This document shows positions 27,200 through 35,133 of a stretch of 64,000 nt of DNA, in pieces (the stretch's first letter is position 1; each line of letters opens with the position of its first letter). Source of the stretch: Clostridium_AW malenominatum (GTDB lineage: Bacteria > Bacillota > Clostridia > Clostridiales > Clostridiaceae). Location of the stretch: the NCBI RefSeq assembly GCF_039521365.1, contig NZ_BAAACF010000001.1:1116001-1180000 (forward strand). The letters run 5' to 3'. Below the pieces are notes generated by a model, which saw only the letters and a program-made list of their open reading frames with translations, made no database searches and was not told the origin of the DNA. The position numbers and the translations under genes were made by a program.

Positions 27200-27709
27200 T
27201 TGTCAAGACTTGCGCTAGGATTGATCGAAACAGTAGGTTTAGCAGCTGCCGTTGAAGCTGCAGACACGGCAGTGAAGTCGGCCAATGTAAAGCTTATAGG
27301 GTATGAACTTACAAAAGGTGGAGGCCTTGTCACTATAAAACTTGAAGGAGATGTAGGGGCTATAAATGCGGCAGTACAAGCTGCATCTATGGCAGCATCC
27401 AAAGTTAGTAGTGTTTATAGTAGGTTGGTTATTCCTAGGCCTCATGATGAATTATCAGCCATTGTAGTGTCAAAGGAAACTATAGGAATTGAAAAAAAAT
27501 GTGTTAAAGCAGAAGATATTAAAGCTGAAGAAATTAAAATTGATAATATCAAAGTTGATGACATCAAAATCGAGGATGATAAAACTATAAAAGCATCTTG
27601 CAATTTATGCAATGATCCTCAGTGTACAAGAAAAAAAGGTGAGCCAAGAAATAGTTGTATTCATTATAGTGAAAAGAAAAGTTTAGAAGGAGGTCAAATC
27701 GATGGGTGA
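27200..27709 (+). CDS. pduK: PduK-like BMC shell protein with Cys-rich tail
   Basis: A 169-residue protein. One BMC domain (about 1-90) is followed by a charged linker and a Cys-rich tail (CNLCNDPQCTRKKGEPRNSC), which is the PduK hallmark and may bind metal or an Fe-S centre. The linker holds five near-identical five-residue units (KAEDI, KAEEI, KIDNI, KVDDI, KIEDD; bases 27506-27580). TTG 27200 sits 7 bases after AGGAGGTG; the alternative GTG 27191 lies within that ribosome site. Its 3' end overlaps pduJ by 8 bases. PduK is a minor shell component in Salmonella. Confidence 0.88.
   Translation: MSRLALGLIETVGLAAAVEAADTAVKSANVKLIGYELTKGGGLVTIKLEGDVGAINAAVQAASMAASKVSSVYSRLVIPRPHDELSAIVVSKETIGIEKKCVKAEDIKAEEIKIDNIKVDDIKIEDDKTIKASCNLCNDPQCTRKKGEPRNSCIHYSEKKSLEGGQIDG
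27506..27580 (+). repeat. Coding tandem repeat in the PduK linker (5 x 15 bp)
   Basis: Five consecutive degenerate 15-bp units encode K-x-acidic-(D/E/N)-I pentapeptides. They form a flexible, highly charged spacer between the BMC domain and the Cys-rich tail, of a kind that can expand or contract. Confidence 0.75.
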
Positions 27710-27980
27710 GGCATTAGGAATGATAGAAACAAAAGGTATGGTGGGAGCCATTGAAGCAGCAGATGCTATGGTAAAATCAGCAAATGTAAGCATCGTAGGA
27801 TATGAAAAGATAGGCTCTGGTCTTATAACTGTAATGGTAAGAGGAGACGTAGGAGCTGTAAAAGCGGCTACTGATGCAGGAGCTGCAGCTGCTCAAAAGG
27901 TTGGAGAAGTTATATCTGTTCATGTAATTCCAAGACCCCATGTAGACACAGAAAAAATACTTCCAAAAGCTAATGCTTAA
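27702..27980 (+). CDS. pduJ: Microcompartment hexameric shell protein PduJ
   Basis: A 92-residue BMC-H protein, a close paralogue of PduA (same EKIGSG pore loop and HVIPRPH C-terminus). In Salmonella PduJ is the most abundant shell hexamer and follows PduH. ATG 27702 lies inside the 3' end of pduK with AGGAGG upstream. A strong hairpin follows. Confidence 0.95.
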   Translation: MGEALGMIETKGMVGAIEAADAMVKSANVSIVGYEKIGSGLITVMVRGDVGAVKAATDAGAAAAQKVGEVISVHVIPRPHVDTEKILPKANA

Positions 27981-27990
27981 TACGTAAAGT

Positions 27991-28040
27991 ATACAACTAG
28001 TATTAATAAAGAAATTATATTAATACTAGTTGTATTTTAA
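27991..28040 (+). terminator. Internal hairpin (partial terminator or RNA-stability element) between pduJ and pduL
   Basis: A perfect 18-bp stem (27991-28008 with 28018-28035) and a 9-nt loop, followed by TTTTAAAA. It lies between the shell/dehydratase block and the pduL-pduT block, with no obvious new promoter after it. It may therefore act as a leaky terminator or 3'-end stabiliser that makes the proximal products more abundant. Confidence 0.7.
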
Positions 28041-28073
28041 AATTTAACTAATAGTGTATGGAGGTTTATTTTA

Positions 28074-28718
28074 ATGGGGAACATAGACGAAGTTTTAATG
28101 GTGAAGATTGTAACGGAAGTTATGAACAGGCTTAATGAGCAGGATAATAATGAAATAAAAATAGGTGTCTCAAATCGCCATATACATCTCTCAAAGGAAG
28201 ATTTAGAAATATTGTTTGGTATAGGATATGAACTAAAAAAAAGTAAGGCTTTGAATCAGCCAGGAGAATTTGCGGCAGAAGAGGCTGTTACCATAACCGG
28301 TCCTAAAGGGAGCATAAAGAATGTAAGAATACTTGGGCCTTTAAGGAAAGACACTCAGGTGGAGATATCCTTAACGGATAGCTATATATTAGGTATAAAA
28401 ACCCCTATAAGAGAATCCGGCAAGATAGAAGGAACTCCTGGAATAATAATAACTGGGCCTAAAGGTTCATTAAAAAAAGATAAGGGCCTTATTGTGGCAC
28501 TAAGGCATTTACACATGGGATGTGATTATGCCAAAAACCATGGAATTAAAGACGGAGATATGTTAAGTGTAAAGGTTAAGGGAATAAGAAGTTTAATATT
28601 TGATAATGTATTGGCCAGGGTGTCAGATAGATATAGCTTAGAAATGCATATTGATACTGATGAAGCTAACTCAAGTGGACTAAAGTCTGGAGATAGTGTC
28701 CAGCTTATGAAACCCTAA
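28074..28718 (+). CDS. pduL: Phosphate propanoyltransferase PduL
   Basis: A 214-residue PduL-type phosphotransacylase. An N-terminal amphipathic helix (VLMVKIVTEVMNRLNEQ), the usual encapsulation signal, precedes the twin beta-barrel domains with metal-binding His in GVSNRHIHLS and RHLHMG. It converts propionyl-CoA plus phosphate to propionyl-phosphate and recycles CoA inside the compartment. ATG 28074 follows GGAGGTTT. Confidence 0.95.
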   Translation: MGNIDEVLMVKIVTEVMNRLNEQDNNEIKIGVSNRHIHLSKEDLEILFGIGYELKKSKALNQPGEFAAEEAVTITGPKGSIKNVRILGPLRKDTQVEISLTDSYILGIKTPIRESGKIEGTPGIIITGPKGSLKKDKGLIVALRHLHMGCDYAKNHGIKDGDMLSVKVKGIRSLIFDNVLARVSDRYSLEMHIDTDEANSSGLKSGDSVQLMKP

Positions 28719-28730
28719 AGGAGAATTTAT

Positions 28731-29552
28731 ATGGATATGCTAAAGGTTAATAATTATATAAAGTCTTTTAAACATCTTATTCAAGAAAATGCTGTTAATA
28801 GCTTCACTGGAGAATTAAAAGTTGGAGTAGATTTAGGCACAGCCAATATTGTAATTTCAGTTTTGGACAAGGAGAATAACCCAATTGCTGCTGCATCAAC
28901 TGGAGCATCGGTAGTTAGAGATGGACTAGTTTTAGATTATGTGGGGGCAGTGGAAATTGTAAAAAAGCTTAAAGAAGATATTGAAGAGAGATTAGGAAAG
29001 AAGCTAACTTATACAGCGGCTGCAGTGCCACCAGGTACAATTGGAGGAAATAGGAGGATCATAGCTAATATTTGTGAATCTGCCTACATGGAAGTTGTAA
29101 ACATAATTGACGAACCTTCCGCCGCCGCATCTGTGCTACATATTGATGAAGGGGCAGTAGTTGATGTTGGAGGGGGTACTACAGGTATAAGTATATTGAA
29201 AGATGGAAAGGTGATATATACCGCTGATGAGCCCACGGGAGGAACTCACATGAGCTTAGTTTTGGCGGGATATTATAAAATTTCTTTTGAAGAGGCAGAA
29301 AAGTTGAAAAGAGATAATAAAAGAGAGCAAGAAGTATTTCCTATAATAAAGCCTGTGGTAGAAAGAATGGCATCTATTGTGAAAAATCATATCTCAGGTT
29401 ACGAAGTAAATAAAATTTACTTAGTGGGAGGAGCTTGTAGTTTTAATGATTTTGAAAAGACCTTTGAAAGGGAATTAGGAATAGCCACATTAAAGCCTGT
29501 AGATCCTTTGCTTGTAACCCCTTTAGGAATAGCAATGAATTGCTGTAAGTGA
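28731..29552 (+). CDS. eutJ: EutJ-like actin-fold chaperone
   Basis: A 273-residue protein with the ASKHA phosphate motifs VGVDLGTANIVISVLD and VDVGGGTTGISIL, plus AVPPGTIGGNRR. It belongs to the EutJ family found in ethanolamine and many Firmicute propanediol loci. It is thought to be a chaperone or reactivation factor for compartment enzymes, but its exact role is unproven. It overlaps the next reading frame slightly. Confidence 0.9.
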   Translation: MDMLKVNNYIKSFKHLIQENAVNSFTGELKVGVDLGTANIVISVLDKENNPIAAASTGASVVRDGLVLDYVGAVEIVKKLKEDIEERLGKKLTYTAAAVPPGTIGGNRRIIANICESAYMEVVNIIDEPSAAASVLHIDEGAVVDVGGGTTGISILKDGKVIYTADEPTGGTHMSLVLAGYYKISFEEAEKLKRDNKREQEVFPIIKPVVERMASIVKNHISGYEVNKIYLVGGACSFNDFEKTFERELGIATLKPVDPLLVTPLGIAMNCCK

Positions 29553-29563
29553 GGTGTAGTGAA

Positions 29564-30313
29564 TTGGAATATGATGAGCTCATTGATATTTTAGCAAATG
29601 AAGTTTTAAAGAGGCTTGGCCAATCTAAAAGAGATGTTTTGATTTTATTAAGCGAAGGCAAAGTAGATGTAGACGGTATAGTTAATGAGGTAAAAAAAAT
29701 TAAAGAGGACGGCCACAATGTAAAGATACTCCTGCCAAAGAATGACGGAGGAGTCTGGAGTAATAAGCTTTTAAAGGCTGGTTTTAAAGAAGAAGAAATT
29801 TATACAGAAAATGAAGTAGTGGATGAGGATGTACTTCTGAGAAATGTTGAAATGGTCCTAATTCCAGTTTTTACAATGAATACATTGGCAAAGGTAGCCT
29901 TAGGAATATCAGATAGTGTTCTTACACTAACTATATCAAAAGCAATAATGACAGGGATTCCTATGGTAGCAGCTAGAGATAGTTGTGATATTGAAATGTT
30001 AAAAAGTATAAACATAAGCTATGCTAATATTCCCAGTGCGTATGAAAAGAAAATTAAAGATTATTTCACTCAGGTTCGGGAATATGGGATTAAATTTGTT
30101 AATTTAAATTTCCTCCACAAAACTATATGCAATAAATCAGACCATGAAATTGAACCTGATCAGGTTATAGATAAAAAACTAATAACAGAAGAAGATATTC
30201 GCCTTGCAGATAAAAGAAGTTCTAAAAAAGTTCGCATAAATAGTAGCTCAATTGTCACAGCACTTGCAAGGGATACTGCAAGAGAGTTAGGAGTTGAGAT
30301 TGAATGTATATAG
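29564..30313 (+). CDS. PduM-like microcompartment protein with N-terminal flavoprotein-type domain
   Basis: A 249-residue protein. A short amphipathic N-terminal helix (LIDILANEVLKRLGQ) precedes a Rossmann-like domain (about 20-150; DVLILLSEGKVDVDG, NVEMVLIPVFTMNTLAKVALGISD) resembling flavoprotein (HFCD-type) folds. The C-terminal segment KKLITEEDIRLA...VTALARDTARELGVEIE resembles the PDU_like/PduM domain. It takes the position of pduM between pduL/eutJ and pduN. TTG 29564, 7 bases after GAGGTG, is preferred over GTG 29549. Role: perhaps core or shell organisation. Assignment is moderate. Confidence 0.7.
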   Translation: MEYDELIDILANEVLKRLGQSKRDVLILLSEGKVDVDGIVNEVKKIKEDGHNVKILLPKNDGGVWSNKLLKAGFKEEEIYTENEVVDEDVLLRNVEMVLIPVFTMNTLAKVALGISDSVLTLTISKAIMTGIPMVAARDSCDIEMLKSINISYANIPSAYEKKIKDYFTQVREYGIKFVNLNFLHKTICNKSDHEIEPDQVIDKKLITEEDIRLADKRSSKKVRINSSSIVTALARDTARELGVEIECI

Positions 30314-30573
30314 CTAAGGTTATAGGTAATGTTGTAACTACGCAAAAAAATGAAAATCTTATGGGTAAAAAACTATTAATTGTACAACCTTTGGACATAA
30401 AATATTTGCCTCAAGGGGAGTGTGAAGTAGCTGTAGATTCTGTTGGAGCTGGAGAAGGGGAAATAGTACTGGTGGTATCAGGAAGTTCAGCAAAGGGTGT
30501 TTTTGACAGTCCAAACTCTCCAATAGATAGGGCAATAGTGGCAATAGTAGATAGCATAGGAACTAGTTTGTAA
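30304..30573 (+). CDS. pduN: Pentameric shell vertex protein PduN
   Basis: An 89-residue EutN/CcmL-family (BMC-P) protein: YIAKVIGNVVTTQKNENLMGKKLLIVQPL at the start and DSVGAGEGEIVLVVSGSSAKGV in the middle. Pentamers cap the vertices of the icosahedral-like shell. Its ATG overlaps the end of the preceding gene. Confidence 0.94.
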   Translation: MYIAKVIGNVVTTQKNENLMGKKLLIVQPLDIKYLPQGECEVAVDSVGAGEGEIVLVVSGSSAKGVFDSPNSPIDRAIVAIVDSIGTSL

Positions 30574-30586
30574 AGGAAGTGAGGTT

Positions 30587-31564
30587 ATGGGTAATATTTA
30601 TACCCAAAAAGGTGATAGAGGCGAAACGGGACTCTTTGGAGGAAGTAAGATATGGAAGGACGACCTTAGAGTCCAGTGCTATGGAAGTATAGATGAAACC
30701 AATTCAAATATAGGGCTCGCTTATTCGTTAATAAAAGATCATGATATGCGCAGCATTCTCAACCATATACAAAAAAAACTTTTTATCCTAGGAGCAGAGC
30801 TTGCTAGTGATGACAAAGGACTTGCCTTGCTATCAGACAGAATAATGGAGAAGGATGTAGCTTATCTAGAGGAAGTAATAGATAAGTATCAAAGGGAATT
30901 AGGTGAACAAAAGGGGTTTATAGTACCAGGTAGCACCACAGCTTCCGCTATGCTTCATGTCGCAAGAACCGTGGCTCGCCGAACAGAAAGAAATCTTGTG
31001 AATTTAAATAAAAAGGAAAAGGTAACTGATTCTATAATGAAGTTCATGAATAGACTTTCAGATGCTCTATTTATAATAGCTAGAGCTGAAGAAGAAAATA
31101 GTTTAGTAAGAGAGGTAAAAAATAGGGTGCTTGAAAAGTTACAGGAAGGTAGTAGAAATAGTATAATCACTTTAGAGATTGCAAAAGAAATGGCTAAAAT
31201 GGCAGAAAAAAGAGCCAATGAGCTTAGATTACCCGTAGTGGTTTCCGTAGTTGACATGGGAGGTAACTTAATGCTTATGCACAGAATGGATAATTCACTT
31301 CTTGGGAGTATAGATATTTCTATAAATAAGGCATACACAGCGGTAGCTCTTAAAACCTCCACAGATAAATTAGCTTCATTAGCTTCATCTGGGGGAAGTT
31401 TACATGGAATTCAAAACACTAATGATAACAGAATAGTAACCTTTGGTGGAGGATATCCCATAGAGTGTAACGGGGAAGTTGTTGGAGGAATAGGCATAAG
31501 CGGTGGAACAGTAGAGCAGGATATGGATATTGCTCTTTATTCGTTACAGGGATTCTACAAATAG
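30587..31564 (+). CDS. pduO: PduO corrinoid adenosyltransferase with C-terminal HbpS/GlcG domain
   Basis: A 325-residue two-domain protein. The N-terminal PduO-type ATP:cob(I)alamin adenosyltransferase (1-180) has YTQKGDRGETGLFGG (ATP loop) and ARTVARRTERN (catalytic Arg). The C-terminal domain (about 195-325) is a DUF336/GlcG/HbpS haem-binding-like domain. It makes adenosylcobalamin for PduCDE, receiving cob(I)alamin from the PduS reductase. Length is close to Salmonella PduO (336). Confidence 0.95.
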   Translation: MGNIYTQKGDRGETGLFGGSKIWKDDLRVQCYGSIDETNSNIGLAYSLIKDHDMRSILNHIQKKLFILGAELASDDKGLALLSDRIMEKDVAYLEEVIDKYQRELGEQKGFIVPGSTTASAMLHVARTVARRTERNLVNLNKKEKVTDSIMKFMNRLSDALFIIARAEEENSLVREVKNRVLEKLQEGSRNSIITLEIAKEMAKMAEKRANELRLPVVVSVVDMGGNLMLMHRMDNSLLGSIDISINKAYTAVALKTSTDKLASLASSGGSLHGIQNTNDNRIVTFGGGYPIECNGEVVGGIGISGGTVEQDMDIALYSLQGFYK

Positions 31565-31576
31565 AGGAGGTATCAA

Positions 31577-32980
31577 ATGGGGATGAATAAAAATAATATA
31601 GAAAAGATAGTTCAATTAGTAATTGCTGAGTTAAAAAACAAATCAGAAACTGAAGTGGAAAATAAAATGGAACTTGGCATTTTTGAGGAAGTTGATGATG
31701 CCATTGAAGCAGCGGTAATAGCTCAAAAGGAACTTGTAAAATTAAGTTTGGAAAATAGGGAAAAATTATTGAAAGCCATGAGAGAGGAAATAACTAAGAA
31801 TATTGAGATGTTATCAAGAATGGCTTTTGAAGAAACAGGTATGGGTAGATATGAGGATAAAATCAAAAAAAATACTTTAGTCGTAGAAAAAACACCGGGT
31901 ACTGAGGATTTAAAGTCTGAAGCTTACTCTGGAGACAATGGATTAACTCTAATAGAGCTTTCACCTTTTGGAGTAATTGGAGCCATAACTCCATCCACCA
32001 ACCCAACAGAAACAACTATATGTAATGCTATAGGAATGGTAGCAGCAGGTAATTCCGTAGTATTTGCCCCACATCCAAGTGCAAAAAACGTAACAATAAA
32101 AACCATAGAAATATTAAACACTGCAATTATCAATGCAGGAGGGCCTAAAAATCTTCTTACCACTATTAAAAAGCCAACCATAGAAAGCGTCAATAAAATG
32201 ATGACTCATCCAAAGATAAACTTAATCTCTGCCACAGGAGGACCAGGGGTTGTAAAGGCTGCCCTTTCCTCAGGAAAAAAAGCAATTGGAGCAGGAGCAG
32301 GAAATCCTCCCGTTGTAGTTGATGAAACAGCAGACATAGAAAAAGCTGCTAAAGACATAATCGACGGCTCAAGTTTTGATAATAATCTGCCTTGTATTGC
32401 TGAAAAGGAAGTAATAGTGGTTGATAGCGTAGCGGATTACCTAATATTTAATATGAAAAAGCACGGAGTTTATGAAATAAAAGATAATGAGCTAATTAAA
32501 AAATTAGAAAAGCTCCTTTTAATAGATGGAAAAACTCCTAATAAAGATTATGTAGGAAAAAATGCCGACTATATATTGAGTAAGATTGGTGTAGAGGTTG
32601 ATAGTTCTATAAGGGCAATCATTGCCGAGGTAGAAGAAGATCATCCTTTTGTTTTAGAAGAACTTATGATGCCTATACTTCCTATCGTAAGGGTTAAAAA
32701 TATAGATGAAGGGATTGAACTTGCGGTTAAAGTGGAAAATGGCAATAGGCATACGGCTATAATGCATTCAAAGAACGTGGACAATCTAACGAGATGTGCA
32801 AAAGCATTACAGACAACAATATTTGTAAAAAATGCTCCTTCCTTTGCAGGTATTGGTTTTGGAGGAGAAGGTTATACCACATTTACTATTGCAGGTCCTA
32901 CTGGAGAGGGGTTAACATCAGCAAGATCATTTACTAGAAAAAGAAGATGTGTCCTCGCCGAAGGACTTTCAATTAGATAG
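31577..32980 (+). CDS. pduP: CoA-acylating propionaldehyde dehydrogenase
   Basis: A 467-residue aldehyde dehydrogenase of the EutE/PduP type. An N-terminal targeting helix (NNIEKIVQLVIAELKNK) precedes the NAD-binding core. The catalytic Cys273 lies in NLPCIAEKE, and TPSTNPTET and GAGAGNPPVVVD are family motifs. It oxidises propionaldehyde to propionyl-CoA with NAD+. AGAGGAGG lies just before the ATG. Confidence 0.95.
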   Translation: MGMNKNNIEKIVQLVIAELKNKSETEVENKMELGIFEEVDDAIEAAVIAQKELVKLSLENREKLLKAMREEITKNIEMLSRMAFEETGMGRYEDKIKKNTLVVEKTPGTEDLKSEAYSGDNGLTLIELSPFGVIGAITPSTNPTETTICNAIGMVAAGNSVVFAPHPSAKNVTIKTIEILNTAIINAGGPKNLLTTIKKPTIESVNKMMTHPKINLISATGGPGVVKAALSSGKKAIGAGAGNPPVVVDETADIEKAAKDIIDGSSFDNNLPCIAEKEVIVVDSVADYLIFNMKKHGVYEIKDNELIKKLEKLLLIDGKTPNKDYVGKNADYILSKIGVEVDSSIRAIIAEVEEDHPFVLEELMMPILPIVRVKNIDEGIELAVKVENGNRHTAIMHSKNVDNLTRCAKALQTTIFVKNAPSFAGIGFGGEGYTTFTIAGPTGEGLTSARSFTRKRRCVLAEGLSIR

Positions 32981-32995
32981 GATTGAGGATGTTTT

Positions 32996-34324
32996 ATGGA
33001 GAATAATTTAATACAATGGATCGAAAATGCAGGAATAGTAGGAGCTGGTGGAGCTGGCTTCCCGACCCACGTTAAATTAAATGCAAGGGCTGAGTATGTA
33101 ATAGTAAATGGGGCTGAATGTGAGCCATTACTTAGGGTAGATCAGCAATTAATGGATGTTTATTCTAGTGAAATAGTCATGGCTTTATCTGAGGTGGTAA
33201 AGGCTGTTGGGGCACGTCAGGGGATAATTGCCTTAAAGAAAAAGTATAAAAATGCAGTAAATAAACTTTTAAATGCAGTAAAAAGTAATAGTGAACTAGA
33301 TATATTTCTTTTAGAGGATTTTTATCCAGCAGGGGATGAACAAGTAACTGTATATGAGGTTTTAAAAAGAATAGTACCAGAAGGAGGAATACCCCTTAAT
33401 GTAGAAACGGTAGTGATAAATCCAGAAACCCTCCTCAATGTGTACAATGCATTAAAGAATGAACCTGTTACTGAAAAGTTCCTTACAGTGACTGGAGCGG
33501 TGAGAAATCCAATAACAGTTAAGGTGCCTATTGGTACAGCTATAAGTGAAATTATTGAAATTGCAGGAGGAGCAACCTGTGACGAGTATGCTGTAATTGA
33601 GGGCGGACCTATGATGGGAGGAATAATTAACCCAGAGCAGGCAGTGGTTAGGAAGAATACAAAAGGAATTATAGTAATTCCCAAAAATCATTCCTTGGTT
33701 ATGGCTAAGAAAAAAGCCATAGAAACAATGATAAGGGAATCGAGAATTTCCTGTTGCCATTGCTCTTTATGTACAGATATATGTCCTAGAAATTTATTAG
33801 GACATAAGCTTCATCCAGATAAGTTAATGAGAATAGCGGGATACAACAGCACATGCGATGCAAATTCAAAGGTAACGGAAGCTTTTTTATGCTGCGAGTG
33901 TGGTCTTTGTGAGCAGGTTTGTGTTATGGAGCTTCAACCCTGGAAACTTAATAAGTTTTTAAAGAGAAGGTTAAGTGATAATGGAGTTAAAAATCCAAAT
34001 AGTAGGAAACCTGAAAAAGTATCACAATTTAGAGAGTATAGAAAGTTTCCTGTTAAAAAGCTCATAGGAAGGCTTGGACTTGAGAAATACAACGTAGATG
34101 CTCCTTTAGTGGAAGTTAAAAAGGATATATCAAACAGGGTTAAAATAGAACTTCGTCAGCACATTGGTGTATGTGCCGAACCAGTAGTGAGCTTAGGAGA
34201 TGTCATTATAAAGGGACAGCTTATAGGTGATATTCCTGAGGGCAAGATGGGAGCTAAAATACATGCTAGTATAGACGGTATAGTCACATGGGTTAGTGAA
34301 AATTCAATAGTTATAGAGAGATAA
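32996..34324 (+). CDS. pduS: Cobalamin reductase PduS (RnfC-like)
   Basis: A 442-residue protein with an RnfC-like N-terminus (GIVGAGGAGFPTHVK for nucleotide/FMN binding) and a SLBB segment. Two 4Fe-4S motifs follow (about 252-263, CCHCSLCTDICP; about 299-309, CCECGLCEQVC). It reduces cob(II)alamin for the adenosyltransferase and may pass electrons to or through PduT. Spacing to both neighbours is short. Confidence 0.94.
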   Translation: MENNLIQWIENAGIVGAGGAGFPTHVKLNARAEYVIVNGAECEPLLRVDQQLMDVYSSEIVMALSEVVKAVGARQGIIALKKKYKNAVNKLLNAVKSNSELDIFLLEDFYPAGDEQVTVYEVLKRIVPEGGIPLNVETVVINPETLLNVYNALKNEPVTEKFLTVTGAVRNPITVKVPIGTAISEIIEIAGGATCDEYAVIEGGPMMGGIINPEQAVVRKNTKGIIVIPKNHSLVMAKKKAIETMIRESRISCCHCSLCTDICPRNLLGHKLHPDKLMRIAGYNSTCDANSKVTEAFLCCECGLCEQVCVMELQPWKLNKFLKRRLSDNGVKNPNSRKPEKVSQFREYRKFPVKKLIGRLGLEKYNVDAPLVEVKKDISNRVKIELRQHIGVCAEPVVSLGDVIIKGQLIGDIPEGKMGAKIHASIDGIVTWVSENSIVIER

Positions 34325-34353
34325 TCAAGTAACGCATGAAAGAAGGGATATAT

Positions 34354-34908
34354 TTGAAGAAATCCATTGGATTAGTTGAACTAAGAAGTATAGCTAAGGG
34401 CATAGAAGCGACGGATGAAATGCTAAAAGCGGCAAATGTGGAAATAGTATTATCTACAGCAATATGCCCAGGAAAATATATAACTATTATAAAGGGTGAA
34501 GTGGGTGCTGTAAAAAGTTCCATAGCCGTTGGAAAAGAAGTAGGGGATACCTTCCTTTTAGAGAGCTTCATAATACCTAATGTGAGCGAAGATATTTTCC
34601 CCGCATTAAGTGGAACAACAGCTATTGAACATATAGCCTCTTTAGGGGTGGTTGAGACAATGTCAGCAACGGCATCCATCATAGCAGGAGATATTCTTGT
34701 AAAATCTGCAAATGTAAAGTTAATAGAAATAAGACTTGCAAGAGGCCTTGGAGGCAAGGGATTTGTTTTAATAACAGGAGATGTATCCTCTATTAAAACC
34801 GCTATTAAATCCTGTGAAGAGGGATTAAAAGAAACTGGAAGTATAGTAAGTACTGTAGTTATACCATCACCATCAAAGGAGCTTGTTTCATCTATATTTC
34901 AAATTTGA
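34354..34908 (+). CDS. pduT: Fe-S trimeric shell protein PduT
   Basis: A 184-residue tandem-BMC protein, exactly the length of Salmonella PduT. Cys38 in TAICPGKY matches the residue that, three per trimer, holds a 4Fe-4S cluster in the central pore. TTG 34354, after AAAGAAGGG, gives MKKSIGLVELRSIAKG, which fits the family; the upstream ATG 34336 has no ribosome site. It is a likely electron conduit for PduS. It is the last pdu gene seen. Confidence 0.93.
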   Translation: MKKSIGLVELRSIAKGIEATDEMLKAANVEIVLSTAICPGKYITIIKGEVGAVKSSIAVGKEVGDTFLLESFIIPNVSEDIFPALSGTTAIEHIASLGVVETMSATASIIAGDILVKSANVKLIEIRLARGLGGKGFVLITGDVSSIKTAIKSCEEGLKETGSIVSTVVIPSPSKELVSSIFQI

Positions 34909-35016
34909 TAAGAATAAGAAATTATATGATAAGAGATATATCAGAAAGAAGGTAGACATAGAATTCTCGAATATATACTTTTAAGATTTAAATATTTTTG
35001 CTTAAATAATAGAAAT

Positions 35017-35061
35017 ACCTTAAAGGTAGATGATGAATCTCCCTTTAAGGTTTATTTTTTT
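35017..35061 (+). terminator. Terminator of the pdu operon
   Basis: A 14-bp stem with one mismatch (35017-35030 with 35038-35051; ACCTTAAAGG core) and a T-rich tail, 109 bases after the pduT stop. Confidence 0.85.
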
Positions 35062-35133
35062 AAATTAACTATTACAGTGGAATTTATATTATAATATAGT
35101 ATAATAATGTATTTAAAAATAGGAGATATTTAT

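Noticed and set aside
20962..27980. Long direct repeat between the pduA and pduJ genes
   Set aside because: The similarity reflects paralogous shell proteins; no flanking homology suggests a mobile or recombination element.
33322..33760. Two overlapping antisense reading frames inside pduS
   Set aside because: They lack ribosome sites and recognisable domains, and shadow a strongly conserved gene in the opposite strand.
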